DNA from: Pseudomonadota bacterium
Lineage (GTDB): Bacteria; Myxococcota_A; UBA796; SXON01
Length of the DNA: 5,811 nt
Assembly: GCA_005776735.1 (NCBI GenBank)
Contig: SXOM01000444.1
Coordinates: 1 to 5,811, forward strand
Direction of reading: 5' to 3'
The notes under the pieces were generated by a model. The model was not told the origin of the DNA. It saw nothing but the letters and a program-made list of their open reading frames with translations, and did not search any database. A program made the translations under genes and the position numbers. Each line of letters begins with the position of its first letter. Within the stretch, counting starts at the first letter, position 1. Positions 1-5,811 of this stretch are shown here, one piece after another.

Positions 1-323
<323 letters not shown>

Positions 324-340
324 CCCCCTCGACGAGGGGG
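324..340 (+). other. GC-rich hairpin directly after the ACP stop codon
   Basis: CCCCCTCG-A-CGAGGGGG is a perfect inverted repeat centred on A332. It can form a 7-bp stem with a 3-base loop and begins at the first base after the TAG at 321-323. The G arm lies in a run of seven G (336-342). There is no downstream T tract, so it does not look like a standard intrinsic terminator. It could pause ribosomes or polymerase, or be an error-prone site for sequencing and replication. The structure is seen directly; its role is not known. Confidence 0.6.
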
Positions 341-400
341 GGCGCCACTGGGGTCGCACTGCCGCCGCTCGAGCCCGCGCTCGGGCCCGCGCTCGCACGG

Positions 401-2548
401 TTGGACGTGGTGCTCGTGCCCACGCCCGACGCCGGCGCCCGACCGCTGCCCGCGGTCGTCGTCCTCGGCGACGAGCCGCTCCGCAGCGCGCTCGCCGCGG
501 CGTTGACCACGCGTGGCGTCGACGCGGTGGCCGCCGACGCGGCCCAGGCCGACCGCGGCGTCGTCGTCGTGGCGTTCGCCGGCGACGACGGCACGGTCCG
601 CGCCGCATTCCAGGCCGCCCGGGCCGCGAAGCTCGACGCGCAGGGGGCGTTCGTGGTCGTCACCCGCTTCGGCGGCGACTTCGGCCTCGGCGGCGCCGAC
701 GATCCCACGCTCACCGCGGTCTACGGCCTCACCAAGACGGTGGCGCTCGAACACCCCGAGGCCTTCGTGCGCGCGATCGACACCGCCGTCGACACGCCGC
801 TGGACGCGCTGGTGGTCGAGCTCGGCCGCAGCGGGCCGGTGCAGGTCTCGCTCAGCGCGGCGGGGCGACGCACGCTCACCGACGTCGCGCTCCCCTCCCC
901 GCACGCCACGCCGGCCCTCGGCCCCGACGACGTCGTCGTCGTCTCCGGGGGGGCCCGCGGCGTGACCGCGGCGTGTGTCATCGAGCTCGCCGCCCGCACC
1001 CAGGCGCGGTTCGTGCTGTTGGGGCGGTCGCGCATCGACGGCGACGAGCCGGCCGAAGCGCGCCGCGCCAGCGACGAGCCGGCGCTGATGAAGGCGCTGG
1101 CGCCCACCGCCGGCTCGCCGGCTGCGCTCCGCAAGCAGGTGGCGGCGATCCTCGCCACGCGCGAAGCGCGTGCCACGCTCGCGGCCATCGAGGCCTCCGG
1201 CGGCCGCGCACGCTACGTCCCGGTCGACGTCGCCGACGCCGGCGCGGTCGCCGCCGCCCTGGCCCCCGTCCGCGCCGAGTGGGGGCCCATCACCGGGCTC
1301 GTCCACGGCGCCGGGGTGCTCCAGGACCGCAAGGTCAAGGACAAGACCGACGCGATGTGGGACGCGGTGTGGACCACCAAGATCGGCGGGGTCCGCGCCA
1401 TGTTGTCGGCGACCGAGGCCGATCCGTTGCGTCTGATCTGTTTCTTCTCGAGCGTGGCTGCGCGCACCGGCAACTTCGGACAGGCCGATTACGCCGCCGC
1501 CAACGAGCTGTTGAACCGGCTCGCCGCCCGCGAGGCGGTGCGCCGGCCGGGCGCGGTGGTGCGGAGCATCGGGTGGGGGCCCTGGGAAGGTGGCATGGTC
1601 ACGCCGGCGCTCGCGCGCGCGTTCCACGCCCGCGGCATCGCGCTCATCCCGCTCCTCGCCGGCGCGCGCGCGTTCGTCGACGAGCTCGGCGCCCCCGGCC
1701 CGCACGAGGTGGTGATCGGGGGATTGCTCGCGGGCGACGCCGCGGCCCCGAGTGTCCGTCGGGTGTGCGCGCGGGACTACGGCTTCCTGCGCGACCACTC
1801 GGTCGGCGACAAGGTCGTGGTCCCCGTGGTGCTGGTGCTCGAGTGGTTCGCGCAGCGTGCACGCGAGCTCCGTCCCGGCGCCTACGTACACGCCGTCGAG
1901 GAGATCGCGGTGCTCAAGGGCATCGAGGTCCCCGACTTCGACACCGTGGGCACGCGCCTGGAGGTGCACACGGTCGAGGCGCTCCCCGACGGGTTCCGCT
2001 TCGAGCTGCGCGCCCCGGGGGGTCGCCCGCACTACCGCGCGCGCGTCCGCCTCGGCGCCGCGCCGCCCGTGGCACCCGACGCTCCGGCGGCCACGCTCGG
2101 CGGCCCCTACCCCTACGACGCGGCGGCGGTGTACGAGCGCCTGCTCTTCCACGGTCCCGACTTCCAGGTGATCCGGCGGGTCACCGACATGGGGGAACGC
2201 CGGGCCGAGGCCGAGCTCAGCGCCGTGCGCGAGAAGGGGTGGGCCACCGACGGGTGGGTCACCGACATGGCGGCCGGCGACGGTGCGCTCCAGCTCGCCG
2301 TGCTCTGGTCCCGCCAGGCGCTCGGCGGGGCGTCGTTGCCCACCGGGATCGCGTCGGCGCGCCCCTACGGCCAGCCCGCGCCCGGGCCGGTGCGCTCGGT
2401 GCTGCGCGGGCAGCGGTCGGAGGGGCGCCGCACGCTGAGCGACGTGGCGCTGGTCGACGCATCGGGGCGGGTGTACGCCGAGCTGCTCGGCGTCGAGCTC
2501 ACCGCGCTCCCGAAGGGCGAATATCCGGGCAAACGCGGCGAGGCCTGA
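401..2548 (+). CDS. pfaA: PfaA-like synthase, ketoreductase plus double-hotdog dehydratase region
   Basis: This carries the reductive half of a PfaA-type synthase: beta-keto reduction with NADPH, then dehydration of the ACP-bound chain. Numbering from TTG 401, residues 1-170 are the structural KR half (GLTKTVALEHP), and about 177-440 the catalytic KR. The KR shows the nucleotide-binding SGGARGVTA (182-190), VHGAGVLQD (301-309), Lys327, Ser350/351, Tyr364 in QADYAAAN and Asn368. Residues about 456-705 form a PS-DH double hotdog: DHSVGDKVVVP (465-475) with His466, LLFHGPDFQVI (581-591) and DGALQ (627-631), which keeps DxxxQ. KR features such as the long insert with TREARATLAAIEASGG and NWGPW-like GWGPWEGGMV match PfaA closely. 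The start is doubtful: TTG 401 has no Shine-Dalgarno sequence, and protein-like sequence in this frame (VALPPLEPALGPALA) extends upstream to about 320 without any start codon. I infer that this is the continuation of the ACP polypeptide after a -1 frame change. Domain identity is near certain; a separate gene is the less likely reading. Confidence 0.88.
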   Translation: MDVVLVPTPDAGARPLPAVVVLGDEPLRSALAAALTTRGVDAVAADAAQADRGVVVVAFAGDDGTVRAAFQAARAAKLDAQGAFVVVTRFGGDFGLGGADDPTLTAVYGLTKTVALEHPEAFVRAIDTAVDTPLDALVVELGRSGPVQVSLSAAGRRTLTDVALPSPHATPALGPDDVVVVSGGARGVTAACVIELAARTQARFVLLGRSRIDGDEPAEARRASDEPALMKALAPTAGSPAALRKQVAAILATREARATLAAIEASGGRARYVPVDVADAGAVAAALAPVRAEWGPITGLVHGAGVLQDRKVKDKTDAMWDAVWTTKIGGVRAMLSATEADPLRLICFFSSVAARTGNFGQADYAAANELLNRLAAREAVRRPGAVVRSIGWGPWEGGMVTPALARAFHARGIALIPLLAGARAFVDELGAPGPHEVVIGGLLAGDAAAPSVRRVCARDYGFLRDHSVGDKVVVPVVLVLEWFAQRARELRPGAYVHAVEEIAVLKGIEVPDFDTVGTRLEVHTVEALPDGFRFELRAPGGRPHYRARVRLGAAPPVAPDAPAATLGGPYPYDAAAVYERLLFHGPDFQVIRRVTDMGERRAEAELSAVREKGWATDGWVTDMAAGDGALQLAVLWSRQALGGASLPTGIASARPYGQPAPGPVRSVLRGQRSEGRRTLSDVALVDASGRVYAELLGVELTALPKGEYPGKRGEA

Positions 2549-2562
2549 GGTACGCTGCGGGG

Positions 2563-2907
2563 ATGGTACTCCTCCTCGCCTCCTCCCTCGCCGCTGCGTT
2601 CACCTGTGCCGAGCTGCCCCACCTCGAAAGGGTCATTCCCCCGCCGCTGCCCGAGACGATCCTCGATCACGGCGGGATCGACGCCGCCGTCACCCGCACC
2701 CACATCGGCACCGACGGCCGCGTGACGCGCGGCCGGCAACGGCTCATCCTCGAGGGTCTGGTTCCGAAGCGTACCGAACGTCTCTACGCCGTCGTCCCCA
2801 CCTGGACGGTCGACGCCGACGGCGTGGCCCACCTCGCGGGAAACCGGCTGTCCGACGTGGCGGTCTACGTCGACGGCGTGCGCCTCGTGCGGTCGCCCCT
2901 GCGGTGA
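2563..2907 (+). CDS. Small exported protein of unknown function, coupled to the L,D-transpeptidase-family gene
   Basis: This is a 114-residue protein that I do not recognise. It starts 14 bases after the synthase stop codon. It opens with MVLLLASSLAAAFTCAE, a short hydrophobic segment with small residues (LAAA before Phe13) that fits a signal-peptidase I site. The Cys at 15 follows FT, so it is not a proper lipobox. The rest has a Pro-rich patch (IPPPLP, 25-30), a basic stretch (VTRGRQR) and two beta-strand-like parts, LYAVVPTWTVDADG and DVAVYVDGVRLVR. ATG 2563 was chosen because it gives the signal-like start; the G-rich bases before it are only a weak ribosome site. A rare CTG at 2545 would add RYAAG-type residues and cannot be excluded. 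Its TGA (2905-2907) overlaps the next ATG by one base, so translation of the two is probably coupled and their roles linked in the envelope. Confidence 0.7.
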   Translation: MVLLLASSLAAAFTCAELPHLERVIPPPLPETILDHGGIDAAVTRTHIGTDGRVTRGRQRLILEGLVPKRTERLYAVVPTWTVDADGVAHLAGNRLSDVAVYVDGVRLVRSPLR

Positions 2908-3632
2908 TGCTCGCGGCGCTGTTTTCGTTCGCCCTGGCGGCGCCCGCGGTCCGCGACGGCACCGACTACGACGCGCCCTCCACCCTCAGCGCCAAGGCAC
3001 GCGAAGCGGCGGCGGCGCTGCGCCGCCCGGTGGTCGAGGCGCTCTTCGCCACCGCGGGCGTGGCGTGGCCCCCGCGCGAGCTGCTCCTGCGGGCGTACAA
3101 GGCCGAGATGGAGCTCGAGGTATGGGCCGCCGCGGCCGAGGGGCCCCTCACCCACGTCACGACCTACCGGGTGTGCGCGGCGTCGGGCGGGCCCGGCCCC
3201 AAGCGCCGCGAGGGCGACTTCCAGGTTCCCGAGGGCTTCTACACCCTGGACCTCTTCAATCCGTGGAGCGACTACCACCTGTCGATGCGCGTGAGCTACC
3301 CCAACGCATCGGACAAGGTGCGCAGCGACCCGAAACGACCGGGCGGCGCGATCATGATCCACGGTTCGTGCGCCTCGATCGGCTGCCTCGCGATGACCGA
3401 CGAGCGCATCGAGGAGCTGTGGGTCATGGCCACGGCGATGCGTACCCACAAACGAACCACCCACGTCCACAGTTTCCCGACACACGACATGACCGAGCTG
3501 CTCGCCACCGGCGGCCCGGCCGATCACGTCGAGGTGTGGACCGCGCTCGCCCGCGCCCAACAGATCGTCGACCTCGAGCATCGAATGCCGCGTGTCCGCT
3601 TCGGCCGCGACGCGTCGATGGCGGTGGACTAG
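2907..3632 (+). CDS. YafK/DpaA-like L,D-transpeptidase-family protein (YkuD fold), exported
   Basis: This 241-residue protein belongs to the YafK-like branch of the L,D-transpeptidase family. These cysteine enzymes act on peptidoglycan in the periplasm; E. coli DpaA (YafK) releases Braun lipoprotein from the wall. A short signal-like start, MLAALFSFALAAPAV, is followed by a helical region (about 27-80). The catalytic domain (about 85-200) has DFQVPEGFYTLDLFNPWSDYHLSMRVSYPNASDK (written here as the PEGFY, NPWSDYHLSM and YPNASDK blocks) and then IMIHGSCASIGCLAMTD. His152 and Cys160 are the predicted catalytic pair in HGxxxSxGC, and the block order matches YafK rather than ErfK/YbiS. ATG 2907 overlaps the upstream stop codon (TGATG); GTG 2904 would add one residue. 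There is no good Shine-Dalgarno sequence, which fits translational coupling. Whether it attaches or detaches an outer-membrane protein, or trims the wall, is not visible from sequence. Confidence 0.88.
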   Translation: MLAALFSFALAAPAVRDGTDYDAPSTLSAKAREAAAALRRPVVEALFATAGVAWPPRELLLRAYKAEMELEVWAAAAEGPLTHVTTYRVCAASGGPGPKRREGDFQVPEGFYTLDLFNPWSDYHLSMRVSYPNASDKVRSDPKRPGGAIMIHGSCASIGCLAMTDERIEELWVMATAMRTHKRTTHVHSFPTHDMTELLATGGPADHVEVWTALARAQQIVDLEHRMPRVRFGRDASMAVD

Positions 3633-3783
3633 GCCGAACGGGGCCCCCACGAGGGCGTTGCGCCGCGACCCGGCAAGGTGGAATCCGAGCCCGGCGCGCA
3701 ACGCATCGCCCCGGTCGCGCCCAGGCGCGCGGCAGGCACCGCCGCCTTCGGGACGGTCGCGGCGCGCCTGCCGCACGCGCAGC
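3633..3783. terminator. Convergent intergenic region with two strong hairpins, likely bidirectional terminator
   Basis: This 151-base gap lies between the 3' ends of two convergent genes. Hairpin A has perfect 9-bp arms GCGTTGCGC (3655-3663) and GCGCAACGC (3696-3704). Hairpin B has 9-bp arms CAGGCGCGC (3722-3730) and GCGCGCCTG (3762-3770). An inner ACCG/CGGT stem (3738-3741, 3754-3757) and a CC-TTCG-GG tetraloop (3745-3752) sit inside B. An alternative pairing of GCGGCAGGC (3729-3737) with GCCTGCCGC (3766-3774) excludes the outer stem of B. No T tract follows on either strand. Termination in both directions is inferred from position and structure only. I see no gene in this stretch. Confidence 0.55.
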
Positions 3784-4626
3784 TCAGCAGTCGCCTTCGC
3801 TGCCGTCGTCGCAACTGTAGGTGCAGTCGCCCGCGCGCACGTCGTACTCGCATGTGAACACCTCGCCGTCGCAGTCGTACGTCGCCGTTCCGTCACCGTC
3901 GTACTGGAACTCGGCCTCGACCTCGCACAGCTCCTGCTTGCCGTCGAGGATCGTGTACTGCTGCGTGACGTCGCCGTTCCAGGCCGTCTCGTCGCTGCCC
4001 CGGTAGGTGTAGTTGGTGTCGGAGAGGTCGAACTCGCGCAGCGAGGTGCCGTCGGCGCGGAAGGTGAAGTCCTGCTCGTCCTTCCCGGATTCGTCGTGGA
4101 GCGTGCCCGAACCGTCGGGGGCGCGGGTGCCCGAACGGCCTTCGAGCTCGTCGAGCCCCGCCCACTCGAACACGTCGGCCGACCAGGCCCCCTGGTAGTG
4201 ACTGTAGGTCGGCGCGTCGGACGTGGCGTCCCAGACCCACCACTCCTGCGCACACTCCACCCGCTCCACGCGCCAGCCTTCCTGCCACGTCTCGTCGAGG
4301 CGGTCGGTGGTGACGGTGACGTATTCGACGCTCAGGTCGCCGTTGTGGAAGACCGTGCCGACGCCCGACTGGACCTCGACGCGCGTCTGCCAGTAGTCTT
4401 CGCCGTAGCTGCGCGTCCACGCGAAGTCCCCGGTGGAGTAGTCGTAGGCGCCGTCGACCGAGGTGGCAGCGTCGCCCGGCGGGTCGACGGAGAAGGCGCC
4501 CTGCCCGTCGCCCTGGGAGACCCAGCTCGCGAGGTCGTCGGACCAGGCGTAGGGCTCGTTGGCGCAGGCGGGAGACTCGATCCAGGTCGGCTCGAGGGTG
4601 GTGCAGGCGGTGAGGACGAGCAGCAC
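3784..4626 (-). CDS. Cysteine-rich lipoprotein of unknown function
   Basis: This is a 280-residue predicted lipoprotein of no family I recognise. The lipobox is L-T-A-C with lipidated Cys8 in MLLVLTACTT, so the signal is only seven residues before the Cys. GTG 4626 is preceded by GGAG (complement of 4632-4635) five bases upstream, which supports this start; no longer one is available in frame. The mature chain is acidic and rich in Trp, Tyr, Asp and Thr with many beta-strand-like stretches (AYDYSTGDFAWTRSYG; WWVWDATSDAPTYSHYQG), suggesting a beta-rich extracytoplasmic domain. Eight further Cys occur: 21, 125 and a C-terminal cluster at 234, 252, 259, 268, 272 and 280, the last being the final residue. 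An even number suits four disulfides. Asp at +2 is absent (Thr9), so outer-membrane sorting would be expected under E. coli rules, which may not hold here. It is transcribed divergently from the protease gene. Confidence 0.8.
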   Translation of the reverse strand: MLLVLTACTTLEPTWIESPACANEPYAWSDDLASWVSQGDGQGAFSVDPPGDAATSVDGAYDYSTGDFAWTRSYGEDYWQTRVEVQSGVGTVFHNGDLSVEYVTVTTDRLDETWQEGWRVERVECAQEWWVWDATSDAPTYSHYQGAWSADVFEWAGLDELEGRSGTRAPDGSGTLHDESGKDEQDFTFRADGTSLREFDLSDTNYTYRGSDETAWNGDVTQQYTILDGKQELCEVEAEFQYDGDGTATYDCDGEVFTCEYDVRAGDCTYSCDDGSEGDC

Positions 4627-4631
4627 GGGCG

Positions 4632-4635
4632 CTCC
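4632..4635 (-). promoter_or_regulatory. Ribosome binding site (GGAG) of the lipoprotein gene
   Basis: On the minus strand GGAG lies five bases before GTG 4626. It is a standard Shine-Dalgarno core at a good distance and is the main reason for accepting a GTG start on such a short signal sequence. Confidence 0.6.
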
Positions 4636-4681
4636 GGTGGCGGCGGGCGGTAATTCGAATGCCCGTCGGGCGCCGCCTGAC

Positions 4682-4705
4682 CAGCCCCTGACGGAGTTGG
4701 GGCTG
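4682..4705. repeat. Inverted repeat in the divergent promoter region
   Basis: The arms CAGCCCC (4682-4688) and GGGGCTG (4699-4705) are perfect complements separated by 10 bases. The 17-base centre-to-centre distance would suit a dimeric DNA-binding protein. It could equally form an RNA hairpin in the protease leader if transcription starts upstream. Confidence 0.5.
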
Positions 4706-4708
4706 TCC

Positions 4709-4741
4709 GATCGGCCTGGGATCGGGCTATGGTCGGGATCC
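4709..4741 (+). repeat. Three 11-bp direct repeats upstream of the protease start
   Basis: Units are GATCGGCCTGG (4709-4719), GATCGGGCTAT (4720-4730) and GGTCGGGATCC (4731-4741). The shared core is G(A/G)TCGG. Units 1 and 2 match at 8 of 11 bases, and units 2 and 3 at 7 of 11. The period equals about one helical turn, so all three cores would face the same side of the DNA. Confidence 0.45.
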
Positions 4742-4745
4742 GAGG
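4742..4745 (+). promoter_or_regulatory. Ribosome binding site (GAGG) deciding the protease start
   Basis: GAGG ends directly before ATG 4746, too close to serve it, but stands six bases before ATG 4752, the normal distance. This favours ATG 4752 as the true start and removes two residues (Met-Thr) from the longest reading. Confidence 0.6.
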
Positions 4746-4751
4746 ATGACC

Positions 4752-5795
4752 ATGCTGCTCTTCGCCGTCGCGCTGTCCCACGCCGATTCGCCGCCGCCGC
4801 CCATCGTCAATGGCGACACGACCAGCGACTACCCGCAGGTGGTGGTGCTCTACTCGCAGAACTCGCGAGGCGAGGGCTCCGCGTTCTGCTCCGGTACGCT
4901 CATCGCCGAGAAGTTCGTCCTCACCGCGGCGCACTGCACCGACGCCTTCACCGAGATGGAGCAGGACTACGGCCTGGACCAGCACTACGTGATGGTCGGC
5001 GACAGCCTCTACACCAACAACGGCATCGACGACTATGCCGGCGTCAAGACCTGGCACGCCCACGACAACTGGGACGGGGAGAACAGCTTCTACGACATCG
5101 CGGTGGTCGAGCTCAACCAGAAGATCACCAGCATCGACCCCATGCCGGTCAACAAGGACAACCTGCGCGACTCGATGATCGGCGACGACTACCGTTACGT
5201 CGGCTGGGGCGTCACCTCCGACTACGCCAGCGACAGCGGCAAGAAGCGTACGGCCGACCTGCCGCTGTACGACTTCGACACCACGCTGTTGTACGCCTAC
5301 GACCCGGTCGACGACCAGAACGTCTGCTACGGCGACTCCGGCGGTGCCGGACTGGAGATCATCGCGGAGGGCCAGTACGAGCTCGCGGCGGTCAACGGGT
5401 TCGTGTACGCCATCGCCGGCGGCAGCAAGCCGTGCAGCGCCGGGGCCACCGGCGGTGCCCGCGTGGACAAGTTCATCTCGTTCATCGAGGACTACACGCC
5501 GGTGCAGAGCTGGGAGGAGATGTACGGCGGCGACACCGACACCGACACCGATTCGGACACCGACACCGACACCGATTCGGACACCGACACCGACACCGAT
5601 GCGGACTCCGACGCCGACACCGACACCGAGCAGAACGATCAGCCCTTCGACGACGCGAGCCGGCCGGACGACGTGGGCCAGGACTATGGCACGGTCGACT
5701 TGGGCGTGGGCTTCTGCGGCGTGGTCGAGCCGAGCGGGCTTGCGGGCCTCATGGTCGCCGCCGCCCTGGCGCGGCGCCGGGCGCGCCGGGCGTAG
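4752..5795 (+). CDS. Secreted trypsin-like (S1) serine protease with Asp-Thr/Ser linker and MYXO-CTERM-like tail
   Basis: This is a 347-residue exported serine endopeptidase of the chymotrypsin fold. The signal MLLFAVALSHA is followed by a six-residue DSPPPP spacer and the mature-type N-terminus IVNGD (18-22). The catalytic triad is His61 (LTAAHC), Asp115 (YDIAVVEL) and Ser196 (GDSGG). Cys46-Cys62 and Cys192-Cys228 match the conserved 42-58 and 191-220 disulfides. The S1-base position (chymotrypsin 189) is Asn190, so cleavage after Lys/Arg is not expected. Residues 261-292 are an Asp-Thr/Asp-Ser linker, and the end (Cys322, hydrophobic 330-340, Arg-rich 341-346) resembles MYXO-CTERM, a signal for surface sorting and processing by myxosortase in this phylum. 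ATG 4752 is preferred over 4746 because of GAGG spacing. The spacer before Ile18 lacks a basic residue, so activation must differ from trypsinogen. The substrate is unknown. It is the last gene in the window and runs to TAG 5793-5795. Confidence 0.92.
   Translation: MLLFAVALSHADSPPPPIVNGDTTSDYPQVVVLYSQNSRGEGSAFCSGTLIAEKFVLTAAHCTDAFTEMEQDYGLDQHYVMVGDSLYTNNGIDDYAGVKTWHAHDNWDGENSFYDIAVVELNQKITSIDPMPVNKDNLRDSMIGDDYRYVGWGVTSDYASDSGKKRTADLPLYDFDTTLLYAYDPVDDQNVCYGDSGGAGLEIIAEGQYELAAVNGFVYAIAGGSKPCSAGATGGARVDKFISFIEDYTPVQSWEEMYGGDTDTDTDSDTDTDTDSDTDTDTDADSDADTDTEQNDQPFDDASRPDDVGQDYGTVDLGVGFCGVVEPSGLAGLMVAAALARRRARRA
5532..5627 (+). repeat. Nested 6-bp/24-bp tandem repeat encoding the acidic protease linker
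   Basis: The base unit is GACACC (Asp-Thr). Three 24-base higher-order units occupy 5532-5555, 5556-5579 and 5580-5603. The first two, each encoding DTDTDTDS, are identical; the third differs by one base (TCG to GCG, giving DTDTDTDA). Positions 5604-5627 hold a decayed copy, DSDADTDT. The linker carries 16 Asp in 32 residues and probably forms an extended, calcium-binding or surface-spanning spacer between protease domain and anchor. Confidence 0.9.
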
Positions 5796-5811
5796 GCGGG
5801 CGCGCCGTGGC

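Larger units (their letters stand above)
4627..4751. promoter_or_regulatory. Divergent promoter/operator region between lipoprotein and protease genes
   Basis: This gap between two divergent starts should hold both promoters. It contains an AT-rich island with the perfect palindrome ATTCGAAT (4653-4660), unusual in this GC-rich DNA. Next to it is GCCCG-T-CGGGC (4661-4671). The inverted repeat CAGCCCC-N10-GGGGCTG spans 4682-4705, and three 11-bp units occupy 4709-4741. A weak -10-like TATGGT lies at 4728-4733 for the protease gene, without a convincing -35. I cannot place the minus-strand promoter; the AT-rich palindrome is the best candidate site. Transcription-factor binding is inferred from symmetry only. 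Confidence 0.5.

Noticed and set aside
401..403. TTG as a true start of a separate KR-DH gene
   Set aside because: There is no Shine-Dalgarno sequence and coding-like residues continue upstream in frame. It is kept only as the formal boundary of that feature.
2577..2609. Lipobox in the small exported protein (Cys15)
   Set aside because: The residues before the Cys are A-F-T, which do not fit the small-residue rule at -1 for a lipoprotein signal.
2865..4253. 462-codon minus-strand open frame
   Set aside because: It runs through the L,D-transpeptidase gene and out of frame through the lipoprotein gene, both of which have clear motifs. Its product is Arg/Thr/Ser-rich and signal-free.
3592..4653. 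353-codon plus-strand open frame opposite the lipoprotein
   Set aside because: The minus strand has a ribosome site, lipobox and balanced composition. This frame is Val/Ala/Arg-rich shadow and begins inside the L,D-transpeptidase gene.
5532..5627. Repeat block as a CRISPR array or mobile-element end
   Set aside because: It lies in frame inside a coding region, has no spacers and encodes a typical Asp-Thr linker.

Overview
The window is very GC-rich DNA with compact, strongly G/C-ending codons. It most resembles a myxobacterium-like member of Myxococcota (formerly Deltaproteobacteria). Three things suggest this: the 3' end of a PfaA-type polyketide/polyunsaturated fatty acid synthase, a secreted trypsin-like protease with an Asp-Thr/Asp-Ser linker, and a MYXO-CTERM-like tail (Cys, hydrophobic helix, Arg cluster). 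The assignment is an inference from gene content; no rRNA or other marker is present.

Layout. Positions 1-323 encode the end of one acyl carrier protein (ACP), an Ala/Pro linker and a complete last ACP, closed by TAG. Positions 401-2548, in the -1 frame, encode the ketoreductase and the double-hotdog dehydratase that normally follow the ACPs in the same PfaA polypeptide. The reading-frame break sits beside a strong GC hairpin and a seven-G run. After a 14-base gap comes a small exported protein of unknown function (2563-2907). Its stop codon overlaps the start of a YafK/DpaA-like L,D-transpeptidase-family protein (2907-3632). A 151-base convergent intergenic region with two strong hairpins separates these from a cysteine-rich lipoprotein of unknown function on the minus strand (3784-4626). 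A 125-base divergent intergenic region, with several palindromes and a helically phased triple repeat, leads into the serine protease (4752-5795).

How the genes fit together. The PfaA-like synthase builds an acyl chain on its tandem ACPs, and its KR and DH domains perform the beta-keto reduction and dehydration steps. All four genes after it encode envelope or secreted proteins: a predicted exported protein, a peptidoglycan-modifying enzyme, a lipoprotein and a surface-anchored or released protease. The two small envelope genes are close enough to the synthase to be co-transcribed with it, but I see no pathway link. All four exported proteins start with very short signal sequences lacking Lys/Arg.

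I found no RNA genes, CRISPR array, insertion sequence or phage feature, and no clearly new multi-gene system. The points most worth a second look are the frame break between ACP and KR, the coupled pair of an unknown protein and an L,D-transpeptidase, and the structured intergenic regions.
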